Assembly: GCA_009695465.1 (NCBI GenBank)
Contig: SIAW01000007.1
Coordinates: 1-47,215 of the forward strand
From: Pedosphaera sp.
GTDB lineage: Bacteria; Verrucomicrobiota; Verrucomicrobiia; Limisphaerales; UBA1100
Direction of reading: 5' to 3'
DNA length: 47,215 nucleotides
This document shows positions 16,851-25,209 of the stretch, one piece after another (within the stretch, counting starts at the first letter, position 1; each line of letters begins with the position of its first letter). The translations under genes and the position numbers were made by a program. Below the pieces are notes generated by a model. That model saw only the letters and a program-made list of their open reading frames with translations, was not told the DNA's origin and did no database searches.

Positions 16851-19800
16851 CTATTTCACGTTGAGCATGTGGCTCTCGGAGTGGCTGTTGAACTCCGGGG
16901 CGTACATGCACTGGATGGACGCCATGCCGGTCTGATACTGGCCCTTGTGCTGCACGCGCACGGTGTGTTCAAAGACGTACGTGCCCTTGGGCAGGTAATC
17001 GATGAAGAAGTGCGAGGCCGTGTCGCGCGTGGACTCGTAGTAGCCCAGTCCATCCTGATATTTGTAGCGCGAGAGCACGTTCACCGGCTCGGTGCCACTG
17101 CCGCGATGGTCCTTCATGTGGACATACTCCATGTCGCGATCCGTCCGCAGCACGATGCGCACCACCACCTCGGAGCCTACGGGCAGGTTGCCAGTGACGG
17201 GCATCAACTGCGGGCCTTTGCCCGTGTTGACCTTGGCGAAGAGTTTCTTCTCCAACTTCAACGGCGTGTCCGTGTGCGGCGTGACTTTGCTGATGTCCTC
17301 CATGTACTGCCAGTGGACGCTGCCCCACGAGACGCCTTCGTCATGTTTGGTGACGGTGATCTTGCCGAACTCCGGCTTCACATCATTGGAGAGGAAGCGG
17401 TGCTCGTAGAAGCCCGTGCCGGCTTCCACTTTCTCGGGCTTGATCTTGTGATCGCCCACGCTCACCTCCACCAACGCCTCGCTGGCCAGCCAGTTGGAGC
17501 CTTGCAAGAGCAGGGCGTAACAGGCATCGGCCGTGGCCTTGGTGGTCTTCCAATCCTGCGTCTGCTTTTGTTTGAGCAACCACACCTTGCAGTCCTCGAC
17601 GGCGTTGAAGTCCTTGGCCACCTCGTGGAAGGCTTCGATCATCATCGCCTGCGATTCGATGGGCGCGCGATACCACCAATACGAATACTCGGTGTCGCGC
17701 CAGAACGTGCCCATCTCTTCGTTGCTCACGGAACGTTCCTTGAGCGAGGCGATGATTTCCTTGGGCGTCACGGCGTCGCCCAGGCGATGGAGCGCGACGG
17801 AGATGTGCGCCTGCGACTGGCGATTGGCCAAGCTCAGCCAATTCTTCTTGGCCTGCGCGACGTAGTAATCAAACGCCTCTTTGTGCTGCGCGGCCACCGG
17901 ACGCTCCTTGCTGAAGAAGCTGCGGCCGTACAGATAGTAGGCGATGGTGTGCGACAGGTTGTTCTTGTCCTTGTTGCCGTGGCGCAGGATCCAGCGGTAC
18001 TGCTCGTCCACCCAACCGTCCATACGATTGAGCGCGTTGAGAGCCATGCTGACGTCCAAGTCCACGCCCAAGTGGCGCAACCGGCCAAAGCCCGTGGCGA
18101 TGTACAACGTCATGTAATCGTTGGCCGGACCGCCGGGGAACCACGACCACGCACCGTCGGGCCGTTGCAGCTCGCGCAGTTTGCGCAGCATGGCATCGGA
18201 CTCGCGCGTGAGGCGGCCGTCATCAAAGAGCAGGCCCACGTTGCGGCGGGACTGGCTCTCGTTCTTGGCTTGGCGCAACCACGGCGTCTCTTCGAGCATC
18301 ACGGACTTGAGGTCCTGGTTTTTCTCCAGCGGACTGTCCAGCGCCGGTGTGTCGCGCCACTGGTCAAACACGCCGCGGATGCGCGGGTCGCTCTTGGCGA
18401 TGTGGTGGGCAAGGCTGTTGGCATAAAGCCGGTTGAACGTCGCCTCGGTGGATTCGTGCGGCGTCTCCATCAAGTAGGGCAGTGCCATCACCGCGTACCA
18501 CGTGGGGTTGGAGACCATCTGCACGGTGAACCGCTCGTGCTTGATGGTGTCGGATTTGCCGGAGCCAGCGAGTTTGGCGAAGTCAAACTTCTTGGTCTGC
18601 GCACCGCGGATGGGCAGCGGCAATGACTCGGTGACAAAGATGCGCCGCGAAAGCACGGGCAGGAAACCCGTCTCGCCATCGGACATCTTTTGCGTCGCGC
18701 CCACGGCCTTGTAGGAGAGATAGCCGATGCTGTCGGGCACGCTCAGCTTCCACGAGTACGTGCGCGATTGCTTGGCCGGCACGTCGAAGGGCTGATCCTT
18801 GGCCACGTTGCCCAAGAGCGCATCCACCGAGGTGTCGCCCACCGCGTCGTTCATGGACAGGCGCACCTGACCTTGCTGCGCCTTGTCGGTGAGGTTGGTG
18901 ACCTTGACGGTGAACTCCAGCTTGTCGCCCTCGCGCAGGAAACGCGGCGGGTTGGGTTGCACCATCAGATCCTTGGCCGTCACCGCGCTGTCGGTGAGGA
19001 AGCCGCTGCGCAGCGCGTTGTCATGCGCGAAGGCCATGAACTTCCACTTGGTCAACGCCTCGGGCATCGTGAACTCCATCTTCACGGTACCATCCTTGTC
19101 GGCAATGAGGTGTGGCAGGAAGAAGGCCAGCTCGCTCAGGTTTTTGCGCGCGGTGACTTGGCCCAGATCCGGCGGCTTGTTGTCGGCAGCGCCACCTTGA
19201 TCGCCCTGTTGCAGGCCATCACGGGCCCGCTTATCTTCGCCGGCGGCGCGGCGATCGGATTTGGCGGCCGATTGTTCCCGGACACCATCCGCCTGCATCG
19301 CATTCTGCTGCCTTTCCGCCATGCCCTCGGGCGCAGCGGCTGCCATGGCGCGCATCGCCATGGGCGGACCACCGGGGCCACCCATTCCACCACCAAAACC
19401 AGCCTTGCGGTTGTGGCCGAAGTATTCGTAGCCCCACAGGTTGGCGGCGATCTCGTGCGGGAAGCTCCGGTAGTGGAAGTTGGATCCCTTGTTCTGCTGC
19501 GGCCACTGGCCTTGCAGATATTGCAGGCCCTTGTTCATGTTCTCGAAGCTCTGGCCCAAACGGGCGTAGTCTTGCCGGAACACGTTGAAGGCCGACTGCC
19601 AGCGGTGCGGCAGGAATTGGTCGAGCGATTCGTCGTACAACGTGGCCACCATTTCGGCCACGGCCTTCTTGGCATCAGGGCCGGTGATGACAGCCGTCCA
19701 CGTCTCCTTCTGGCTTGGCTCGAGTTTGTTGACGAAGCGCTCCCACTTCACGGAGAGGTTCTTGTTGGTCCACGGCACATTGACGTGGTGGCTGCTGAGG

Positions 19801-22800
19801 TAGGCGCGGTTTTCGCGCACCATCGTGATGTGCAGCGTGAACCCGCCGCGCATGGCCTCGTTCACCGCCTGCTTGATGGAGAACTGTGTGAGACCTTGCT
19901 CGGTCCAGTAGCTCTGCAGAATCTTGTGGCGGTGTTCCACCTCGACGAAGGCGCGGGCGGTGCCGTAGCCGCTGCCCCAAAGCGCCATGAATTCTTCACC
20001 CGGCTCGACGCTCCATTTGGGCGCGGCGACAAGGTTGGGAATCTTGATGGCCAGCTTGGCGGCCTTGGGATCGATGACCTGCACGGGCAACTGTGCCGTG
20101 ACTTTTTTGCCAAAACGATCCTGCGTCTCCAGCATGGCGCGGTAAACGCCCACGGGCAGCTTGGCCGAGAAGCTGGCCTTGCCGTCTTTGTCGGTGGTGA
20201 AACCGTGCGTGGCGGCGACCGGGCCTAGCTCCCACGAATTGGGCTGCGAAGCGTCCGGCTCGGGCTTGAAGTTGGCGGCGTTTTTGCCCATCGGCATCGG
20301 ATAGTGATGGCGATCCCCGAGGGAGGCGCGTTCCACCTTGGCCGGTTCTTTGAGGCGATAGATCTTGAGCGATCCTTCGGCGGTCTGGCCAATGCCATCC
20401 AGTGAAGTCGTGGAGATGTCCACCACGACTGCCTTGTCGCTGGACTGCCAATCGCCCGCGGCCAACGCGGCGGCGAGGGCCGTGTAGCCGACGTTGATGC
20501 TGCGATCGCTGGAACGGGTCTCGCCGGTGGTGTCGGTGACATCCGCGAAGATCTGGTAATGGAAGGTCGGCTCGTCTTTCTCCGAGACGGTCAAGTCAGG
20601 CTTGGCCGTGAACTCCACATCGAAGGTGCCATCGGCCTTGGTGACGGCGGTGCCGTGCGCGATTTCCTGGCTGTTGTTGGGCGCGGCCGGACGCCACCAA
20701 TAGTACCAACCCCACCACATCGGATAACGCACCTGCCGCACCACGCGCCATTTCACCTGCGCATCGTTGATGGCCGCGCCGGTGTAGCCGGTGGCCTTGC
20801 CCTGCAGCTTGACGGCGGCCAAGAGCTTGGCGGCGTCTTTGGGCGCGTCCATTGTCACCTGGAATTTCGGGCGCTTGTATTCTTCCACGTTCACGGCGGT
20901 CGAGCCGTTGGGGCCGTTGATGACGTGCATGCTCATGCGGCCCATCACGCGGTCGCGGGGCGCAGTGAACTTGCCGCTGAAGCTGCCGTACTCATTGGCC
21001 TTGTGATTCTGCCGGGAGACTTCCTTGCCGTTGGGATCGTTGAACACCACGGTGAGGAAGGCGTTGGGCACCGTCACGTAGTTGTCGTTGTTCTGATCCA
21101 CATTGATGCAGATGCCCTTGTACTCGATGGTCTGGCCCGGCCGATAGAGCGAGCGGTCCGTGAAGAAGATGCTGTGCTGATAGCCGTTCTGCTGGAAGCC
21201 ATGCAGGCCGTTGTAATGCTCGCGCGACGTGGAAAGGCGCTGGCCATTGGCGCTGGCCAAAAGCAGATAGCCCGAGTTGTTGGCGGCGAACTTGAAGAGG
21301 CCGTTGGCGTCAGTCTTCTGCGCAGCGACTTCCACGCGGTTCTGGCCCACCCGATGCCACGCGCGAATCTCGGCGTTGGGGATCGGCTCGCCCGTGATGG
21401 CGTTGAGGAGGAAGCCCTCCACTTGGCCGTCGCCTTGATGGGTGCGGATCACGAAGGACAGGTCGCTGACCCAGAAATCGGTAAAGTACACCATGTTGTT
21501 GCCCGCGCCAAAATTCTTGTCGTGGCTGGCGATGAGGAAATAGAAGCCGGGCTTCATGCCCTTCGGCACTTCAATCTTCTGCAAGCGCTCCTGGAAATCA
21601 TCGGTGGGCGTGAGTTTCACGGACCATTCCTTGATGATTTCTTTGCCCAACAGCGCCTTGCGCTCGGCATCGGTGAGCGCCTCGGGCTGCCAGTGATGGC
21701 GCTTGATCAGGTCGTCGTAGCTTTCGGCCACGATGCGGAAATGGATCTGGTCCAGATTGCGGTAGCGCGTGATCACCTGCGGCTGCGGGTCGTTCCACAC
21801 GCGCTCGACGCTCACCTGCGAGCTTTTCTGCTCGATCTGCTGCTTGAGATTGAAGCAATGGGCACCGCCTTGGCTGTCGGGGAAAACCTCCGCGCCGCGC
21901 TTGGCCAGCTTGTGCGCCTCCACGAAGTCGCCTTCGCCATGCAACACCTGCGCCCACTCATAGAGCGCGCGGGCGGAGATGGCATGATCCGCCCAACGAT
22001 CCACGAAACGTTTGAGCGCCGCTTTGTAGCGCGTGTTCTTATCTTCGCCGACGGCCAGGTTCTGGCCCATGTCCAAACGCCACAGGTCCGCGTCCGCCAA
22101 CGCATCACCCTTGGCGTCGTTCTTGTGGAACTTGAGCAAGTCTTGATAAAGCTGCACCGCCTTCAACGTGCGCGAGGTGGTGTCGGTGGTGGTGGGCTTC
22201 CAAGCGGTGAACGCAGCGGTGTCATCCAAGATGGGGCCGGCCGCCGTCAGCTCAAACGCGTCCTGCACCTTCGCGCCGGCTTGCTCGGGCGACATGTAGA
22301 AGGCCAGCGCGTTGTGCGCCAGAAAATCGTACATCGTGGGGCGATAGCTGTCCGGCGCCGTGGCCTTGAGGATCAGGTCATCATATTCACCCACGGGAAT
22401 CTTCTTGAGGACATCGGCAGCGGAGAGGGCCTTGGTGAACTGCGCGTCAATCTCCGTGAAGATGCGGGCCAAATCCCACGTGGTGATGTCCTTGCCGGCG
22501 GCCTCGCCACCTTGCGTGCGCTGCATGAAGCGCCAGCGGTTCTGCTGGAAATAATGCCAGTACCAGTTGGCGAGGATGGTGTCCATCACCGGCACCATCT
22601 CTTTGGGCGCCTTGGCGATTTCCGCCTGCAGGCGCGTGATCTTCTCCTCGGGCTTGTTGCCTTGGATGTTGCCCTCCAACGCAATCTTCTTGCCGATGGC
22701 CTTGATGGCTTCGGCGTGGCGCTTGTCTTTGAGCGCGCGGGTGATGATGGGTTCGAGGCGTTCGATGGCCGTTTTGGGCAGGCCATTGTTGATGGCTTCA

Positions 22801-22931
22801 TCAACCTGCTTCCACTGCGCCTCGGGCGTGAGGGCAGCGGGTGCCGCCGGCGCAGGCTCAGCGGCGCGGACGGGTTGCAGGGCAAAAGCCGCGACAAGGA
22901 TGGGGATGAGGGATGTGAACAGTGATTTCAT
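16851..22931 (-). CDS. secreted bacterial alpha-2-macroglobulin lacking the thioester
   Basis: A 2,026-residue protein with a Sec signal (MKSLFTSLIPILVAAFALQPVRA) and no lipobox, so probably periplasmic or secreted. The start at 22931 has GGAG 6 bases upstream. Residues 30-480 are helical and TPR-like. Macroglobulin domains follow, with the MG2-type DRSLYRPGQTIEYKG near residue 590 and VEEYKRPKFQV later. A Gly/Ala/Gln-rich, low-complexity stretch near 1185-1260 stands where the bait region is expected. The A2M domain starts near LSELAFFLPHL (about 1262), and an alpha/alpha-barrel thioester-type domain follows. Where thioester proteins carry Cys-x-Glu-Gln, this one reads Ser1494-Thr-Glu-Ala1497, so no thioester can form. 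The family traps proteases by bait cleavage. It is divergent from the MoxR run and no pbpC is adjacent. Confidence 0.93.
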   Translation of the reverse strand: MKSLFTSLIPILVAAFALQPVRAAEPAPAAPAALTPEAQWKQVDEAINNGLPKTAIERLEPIITRALKDKRHAEAIKAIGKKIALEGNIQGNKPEEKITRLQAEIAKAPKEMVPVMDTILANWYWHYFQQNRWRFMQRTQGGEAAGKDITTWDLARIFTEIDAQFTKALSAADVLKKIPVGEYDDLILKATAPDSYRPTMYDFLAHNALAFYMSPEQAGAKVQDAFELTAAGPILDDTAAFTAWKPTTTDTTSRTLKAVQLYQDLLKFHKNDAKGDALADADLWRLDMGQNLAVGEDKNTRYKAALKRFVDRWADHAISARALYEWAQVLHGEGDFVEAHKLAKRGAEVFPDSQGGAHCFNLKQQIEQKSSQVSVERVWNDPQPQVITRYRNLDQIHFRIVAESYDDLIKRHHWQPEALTDAERKALLGKEIIKEWSVKLTPTDDFQERLQKIEVPKGMKPGFYFLIASHDKNFGAGNNMVYFTDFWVSDLSFVIRTHQGDGQVEGFLLNAITGEPIPNAEIRAWHRVGQNRVEVAAQKTDANGLFKFAANNSGYLLLASANGQRLSTSREHYNGLHGFQQNGYQHSIFFTDRSLYRPGQTIEYKGICINVDQNNDNYVTVPNAFLTVVFNDPNGKEVSRQNHKANEYGSFSGKFTAPRDRVMGRMSMHVINGPNGSTAVNVEEYKRPKFQVTMDAPKDAAKLLAAVKLQGKATGYTGAAINDAQVKWRVVRQVRYPMWWGWYYWWRPAAPNNSQEIAHGTAVTKADGTFDVEFTAKPDLTVSEKDEPTFHYQIFADVTDTTGETRSSDRSINVGYTALAAALAAGDWQSSDKAVVVDISTTSLDGIGQTAEGSLKIYRLKEPAKVERASLGDRHHYPMPMGKNAANFKPEPDASQPNSWELGPVAATHGFTTDKDGKASFSAKLPVGVYRAMLETQDRFGKKVTAQLPVQVIDPKAAKLAIKIPNLVAAPKWSVEPGEEFMALWGSGYGTARAFVEVEHRHKILQSYWTEQGLTQFSIKQAVNEAMRGGFTLHITMVRENRAYLSSHHVNVPWTNKNLSVKWERFVNKLEPSQKETWTAVITGPDAKKAVAEMVATLYDESLDQFLPHRWQSAFNVFRQDYARLGQSFENMNKGLQYLQGQWPQQNKGSNFHYRSFPHEIAANLWGYEYFGHNRKAGFGGGMGGPGGPPMAMRAMAAAAPEGMAERQQNAMQADGVREQSAAKSDRRAAGEDKRARDGLQQGDQGGAADNKPPDLGQVTARKNLSELAFFLPHLIADKDGTVKMEFTMPEALTKWKFMAFAHDNALRSGFLTDSAVTAKDLMVQPNPPRFLREGDKLEFTVKVTNLTDKAQQGQVRLSMNDAVGDTSVDALLGNVAKDQPFDVPAKQSRTYSWKLSVPDSIGYLSYKAVGATQKMSDGETGFLPVLSRRIFVTESLPLPIRGAQTKKFDFAKLAGSGKSDTIKHERFTVQMVSNPTWYAVMALPYLMETPHESTEATFNRLYANSLAHHIAKSDPRIRGVFDQWRDTPALDSPLEKNQDLKSVMLEETPWLRQAKNESQSRRNVGLLFDDGRLTRESDAMLRKLRELQRPDGAWSWFPGGPANDYMTLYIATGFGRLRHLGVDLDVSMALNALNRMDGWVDEQYRWILRHGNKDKNNLSHTIAYYLYGRSFFSKERPVAAQHKEAFDYYVAQAKKNWLSLANRQSQAHISVALHRLGDAVTPKEIIASLKERSVSNEEMGTFWRDTEYSYWWYRAPIESQAMMIEAFHEVAKDFNAVEDCKVWLLKQKQTQDWKTTKATADACYALLLQGSNWLASEALVEVSVGDHKIKPEKVEAGTGFYEHRFLSNDVKPEFGKITVTKHDEGVSWGSVHWQYMEDISKVTPHTDTPLKLEKKLFAKVNTGKGPQLMPVTGNLPVGSEVVVRIVLRTDRDMEYVHMKDHRGSGTEPVNVLSRYKYQDGLGYYESTRDTASHFFIDYLPKGTYVFEHTVRVQHKGQYQTGMASIQCMYAPEFNSHSESHMLNVK

Positions 22932-22945
22932 GACAGGCTCCATAA

Positions 22946-22974
22946 ATAATGCGGTGTTGGACGGTGTTGGCCAA
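22946..22974 (-). promoter_or_regulatory. candidate promoter of the macroglobulin gene
   Basis: On the minus strand TTGGCC (22974-22969) and CATTAT (22951-22946) are 17 bp apart, each a 4-of-6 match to sigma-70 boxes. This would give a leader of only about 10 bases containing the GGAG ribosome site. The spacer is filled by the tandem repeat described separately. Confidence 0.35.
22952..22970. repeat. tandem 9-bp repeat CGGTGTTGG (operator-like)
   Basis: CGGTGTTGG occurs at 22952-22960 and again at 22962-22970, one base apart. The period of 10 bp is about one helical turn. It sits between the candidate -35 and -10 boxes of the macroglobulin gene, where a bound regulator would act on the promoter. 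Confidence 0.6.
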
Positions 22975-22981
22975 AGCCATG

Positions 22982-22999
22982 CTCCCAATCAGTTGGGAG
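22982..22999. promoter_or_regulatory. perfect 7-bp inverted repeat upstream of the macroglobulin gene
   Basis: CTCCCAA-TCAG-TTGGGAG forms a perfect dyad in the 306-bp divergent region. It lies upstream of the candidate macroglobulin promoter, so it is more likely an operator half-site pair than a transcript hairpin. It has no T-run, so it is not a terminator. Confidence 0.4.
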
Positions 23000-23188
23000 T
23001 CCGGAATCCGTTTCGATTGCCGCGTTACATGTGATGCCAGGCAGCCTAGCATTCATGTGTGCGGTGGCTAGTCCAAATTATCAGCACACGCACCGCGCCC
23101 AACTCGCGCGTGTTTGTTGTGTGAGCGGCGCAGTGTGAATGGCTGTGATTTACTATTTCGGAAATCCTGTTGCCTCGCCGGAAGCATT

Positions 23189-23215
23189 TTGCCACTCTCT
23201 GCCGTCGATTATACG
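23189..23215 (+). promoter_or_regulatory. candidate promoter of the MoxR-vWA run
   Basis: TTGCCA (23189-23194) and TATACG (23210-23215) are separated by 15 bp, shorter than optimal. They lie 23 bp before the chosen MoxR ATG at 23238. If real, this promoter excludes the longer reading frame that starts at 23139. The rest of 22932-23237 holds only the repeats listed above. Confidence 0.35.
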
Positions 23216-23237
23216 GTCGTTCGATATTCCACTAACT

Positions 23238-24305
23238 ATGCGCATACATTTTTCTCCGGATGCAGCGGGTTCCAATGGCGGCAGCAACGGGGGCCACACT
23301 GTTTCAGATCAGGACGTGCAAGAGATTGACGCGTTGCGCGCGCAGTACGACGTCATCCGCAAAGAGATGGCGCGCGTGATCATCGGGCAGGAGGAGGTCA
23401 TCGAGAAGATGATGCTCTGCATCCTCAGCCGCGGTCACGGCCTGTTGATGGGCGTGCCCGGTCTGGCCAAGACGATGATGGTGAATTCACTGGCCAAAGT
23501 GATGAGCCTGGAATTTAGCCGCATCCAGTTCACCCCGGACTTGATGCCCAGCGACATCACCGGCACCGAGATTTTGCAGGAGACCAATCAGCCCGGCCGA
23601 CGCCAGTTCGAGTTCGTTAAAGGCCCGATCTTCGGCAACATCATTTTGGCTGACGAAATCAACCGCACGCCGCCCAAGACGCAGAGCGCGCTCCTGGAGG
23701 CCATGCAGGAACATCGCGTGACGGTGGGTGGCAAACACTGGCAGTTGCCCGAGCCGTTCTTTGTGTTGGCCACGCAGAACCCCATCGAACAGGAAGGCAC
23801 CTATCCGCTGCCGGAAGCGCAGTTGGACCGTTTCATGTTCCTCATCAACGTGGATTATCCCACCGCCGAGGAAGAGCGCCGCATCGCGCGCGAGACCACC
23901 GGCCAGCATCACGGCGACTTGAAGAAGGTCATTGATGGGCCGACGCTGATTAAATATCAGGAACTGGTGGAGCGCGTGCCCGTGCCCGATCACGTGTACG
24001 ACACCATCGTGGATCTGGTGCGCATGTCCCGCCCCAAATACGACGGCGCTTTCGAATGGGTTCGCAAATGGGTCACGTGGGGCGCGGGTCCTCGCGCAGT
24101 GCAATATTTGGTGCGCGGTGCCAAAGCCCGCGCGGTGCTGCACGGTAGTTATCTGGCGCGGATGGAAGACGTGGAAGCCGTGGCCAAGGCGGTGCTCACG
24201 CATCGTATCCTCACCAACTTCCAAGCGCAGTCCGAAGGCGTGGACAGCCCGTTCGTGATCGAAAAATTGCTGGAAGCCCAGCGAGAGGTCGGCGTACGTG
24301 GCTGA
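23238..24305 (+). CDS. moxR: MoxR-family AAA+ ATPase
   Basis: A 355-residue cytoplasmic AAA+ ATPase of the MoxR type. Walker A is GVPGLAKT (residues 72-79). Walker B is IILADEINRTPPKTQSALLE, and the sensor/arginine-finger block ATQNPIEQEGTYPLPEAQLDRF follows. The C-terminal helical lid contains RMSRPKYDGAFEWVRKWVTWGAGPRA, as in the family. MoxR ATPases act as chaperones that load or remodel vWA-domain partners, which are encoded directly downstream. The ATG at 23238 was preferred to the one at 23139 because the extra 33 residues look non-conserved and overlap a candidate promoter. The final 8 bases overlap the GTG start of the DUF58 gene. Confidence 0.93.
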   Translation: MRIHFSPDAAGSNGGSNGGHTVSDQDVQEIDALRAQYDVIRKEMARVIIGQEEVIEKMMLCILSRGHGLLMGVPGLAKTMMVNSLAKVMSLEFSRIQFTPDLMPSDITGTEILQETNQPGRRQFEFVKGPIFGNIILADEINRTPPKTQSALLEAMQEHRVTVGGKHWQLPEPFFVLATQNPIEQEGTYPLPEAQLDRFMFLINVDYPTAEEERRIARETTGQHHGDLKKVIDGPTLIKYQELVERVPVPDHVYDTIVDLVRMSRPKYDGAFEWVRKWVTWGAGPRAVQYLVRGAKARAVLHGSYLARMEDVEAVAKAVLTHRILTNFQAQSEGVDSPFVIEKLLEAQREVGVRG

Positions 24306-25203
24306 GGGCGCGTATAGCGAATTCCTCGATGGCGAGGTGCTGGGTCGGTTGATGCGGCGGTTTCTGCATGCGCGCACACCGATGATCGGCACCATGTCGG
24401 GTCATCACAAAAGCCCGCACCGCGGCTCCAGCGTGGAGTTCGCCGAGTACCGCAAGTACGCGCCGGGCGATGATCTGCGCCGCTTGGACTGGCGTGTGCT
24501 GGCCCGCACCGACCGCTACTACATCCGCGAATTCGAGGCCGACACCAATCTGCGCTGTTACATCGTGATGGACTGCAGCGCCTCCATGGGTTTCGGCGAC
24601 AAAGGCCAGCGCAAGTTTGATTACGCGCGCCGCATCGCCGCCACGTTGGCGTACATGACCAGCCATCAAGGCGACGCCGTGGGCCTGCAATGCTTCGCCG
24701 ACAAGCGCGTGCATGACATCCCCCCGCGCCGCAACCCCGCCCATCTGCGCTACGTGTTTGACACCTTGGCCAATGTGGCGCCGCGCGGCGAGACGCGCTT
24801 GGTGGAAGAACTGCACTCGCTGGCCGAGCGCATCCGCCAGCGCGCGTTGATGATCATCATCTCCGATTTCTTCTGCGACGTGGACGAGTTGATCAACTGC
24901 TTCCAGCATCTGAACTTTCGCAAGCACGACTTCGCCGTGTTCCATCTACTCGATCCGCAGGAGTTGGATTTCCAGTTCGACCGGCCCATGCGCTTTGTAG
25001 ATATGGAGACGGACTCAGTGCTGTTGGCCGAGCCTGACGTGATCCGGCGCGAGTACATCGCTTCGGTGAACGAATATCTGGTGAAGCTGCACGAGGGTTG
25101 CAACAAATTCCAAGCCGACTACCGCCGCGTGACCACCGACACCCCGTACGAGAAGGTGGTGGCCGATTTCCTCGTGGAACGCGAGCGCTACTCGAAGGAT
25201 TGA
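24298..25203 (+). CDS. DUF58 (vWA-like) protein
   Basis: A 301-residue DUF58 protein. The diagnostic block SVEFAEYRKYAPGDDLRRLDWRVLARTDRYYIREFE (about residues 45-80) is followed by a vWA-type strand ending in the metal-site motif DCSAS (Asp92, Ser94, Ser96). No membrane segment is present, so it is cytoplasmic or membrane-associated through partners. In MoxR loci DUF58 proteins are the usual ATPase partner. The GTG start at 24298 overlaps the end of moxR by 8 bases and gives coupled translation. The next gene starts 6 bases after its stop, with AAGGA in position for initiation. Confidence 0.92.
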   Translation: MAEGAYSEFLDGEVLGRLMRRFLHARTPMIGTMSGHHKSPHRGSSVEFAEYRKYAPGDDLRRLDWRVLARTDRYYIREFEADTNLRCYIVMDCSASMGFGDKGQRKFDYARRIAATLAYMTSHQGDAVGLQCFADKRVHDIPPRRNPAHLRYVFDTLANVAPRGETRLVEELHSLAERIRQRALMIIISDFFCDVDELINCFQHLNFRKHDFAVFHLLDPQELDFQFDRPMRFVDMETDSVLLAEPDVIRREYIASVNEYLVKLHEGCNKFQADYRRVTTDTPYEKVVADFLVERERYSKD

Positions 25204-25209
25204 CCGGCG

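Noticed and set aside
20559-22925. 788-codon plus-strand open frame opposite the macroglobulin
   Set aside because: It is a frame shadow of the minus-strand gene, which has a signal peptide, domain motifs and a terminator. The same applies to the long plus-strand frames at 16869-18626 and 18690-20228.
23139-23237. Longer N-terminus of MoxR from ATG 23139
   Set aside because: The 33 extra residues look unlike MoxR proteins and overlap a candidate promoter. The start remains not fully settled.
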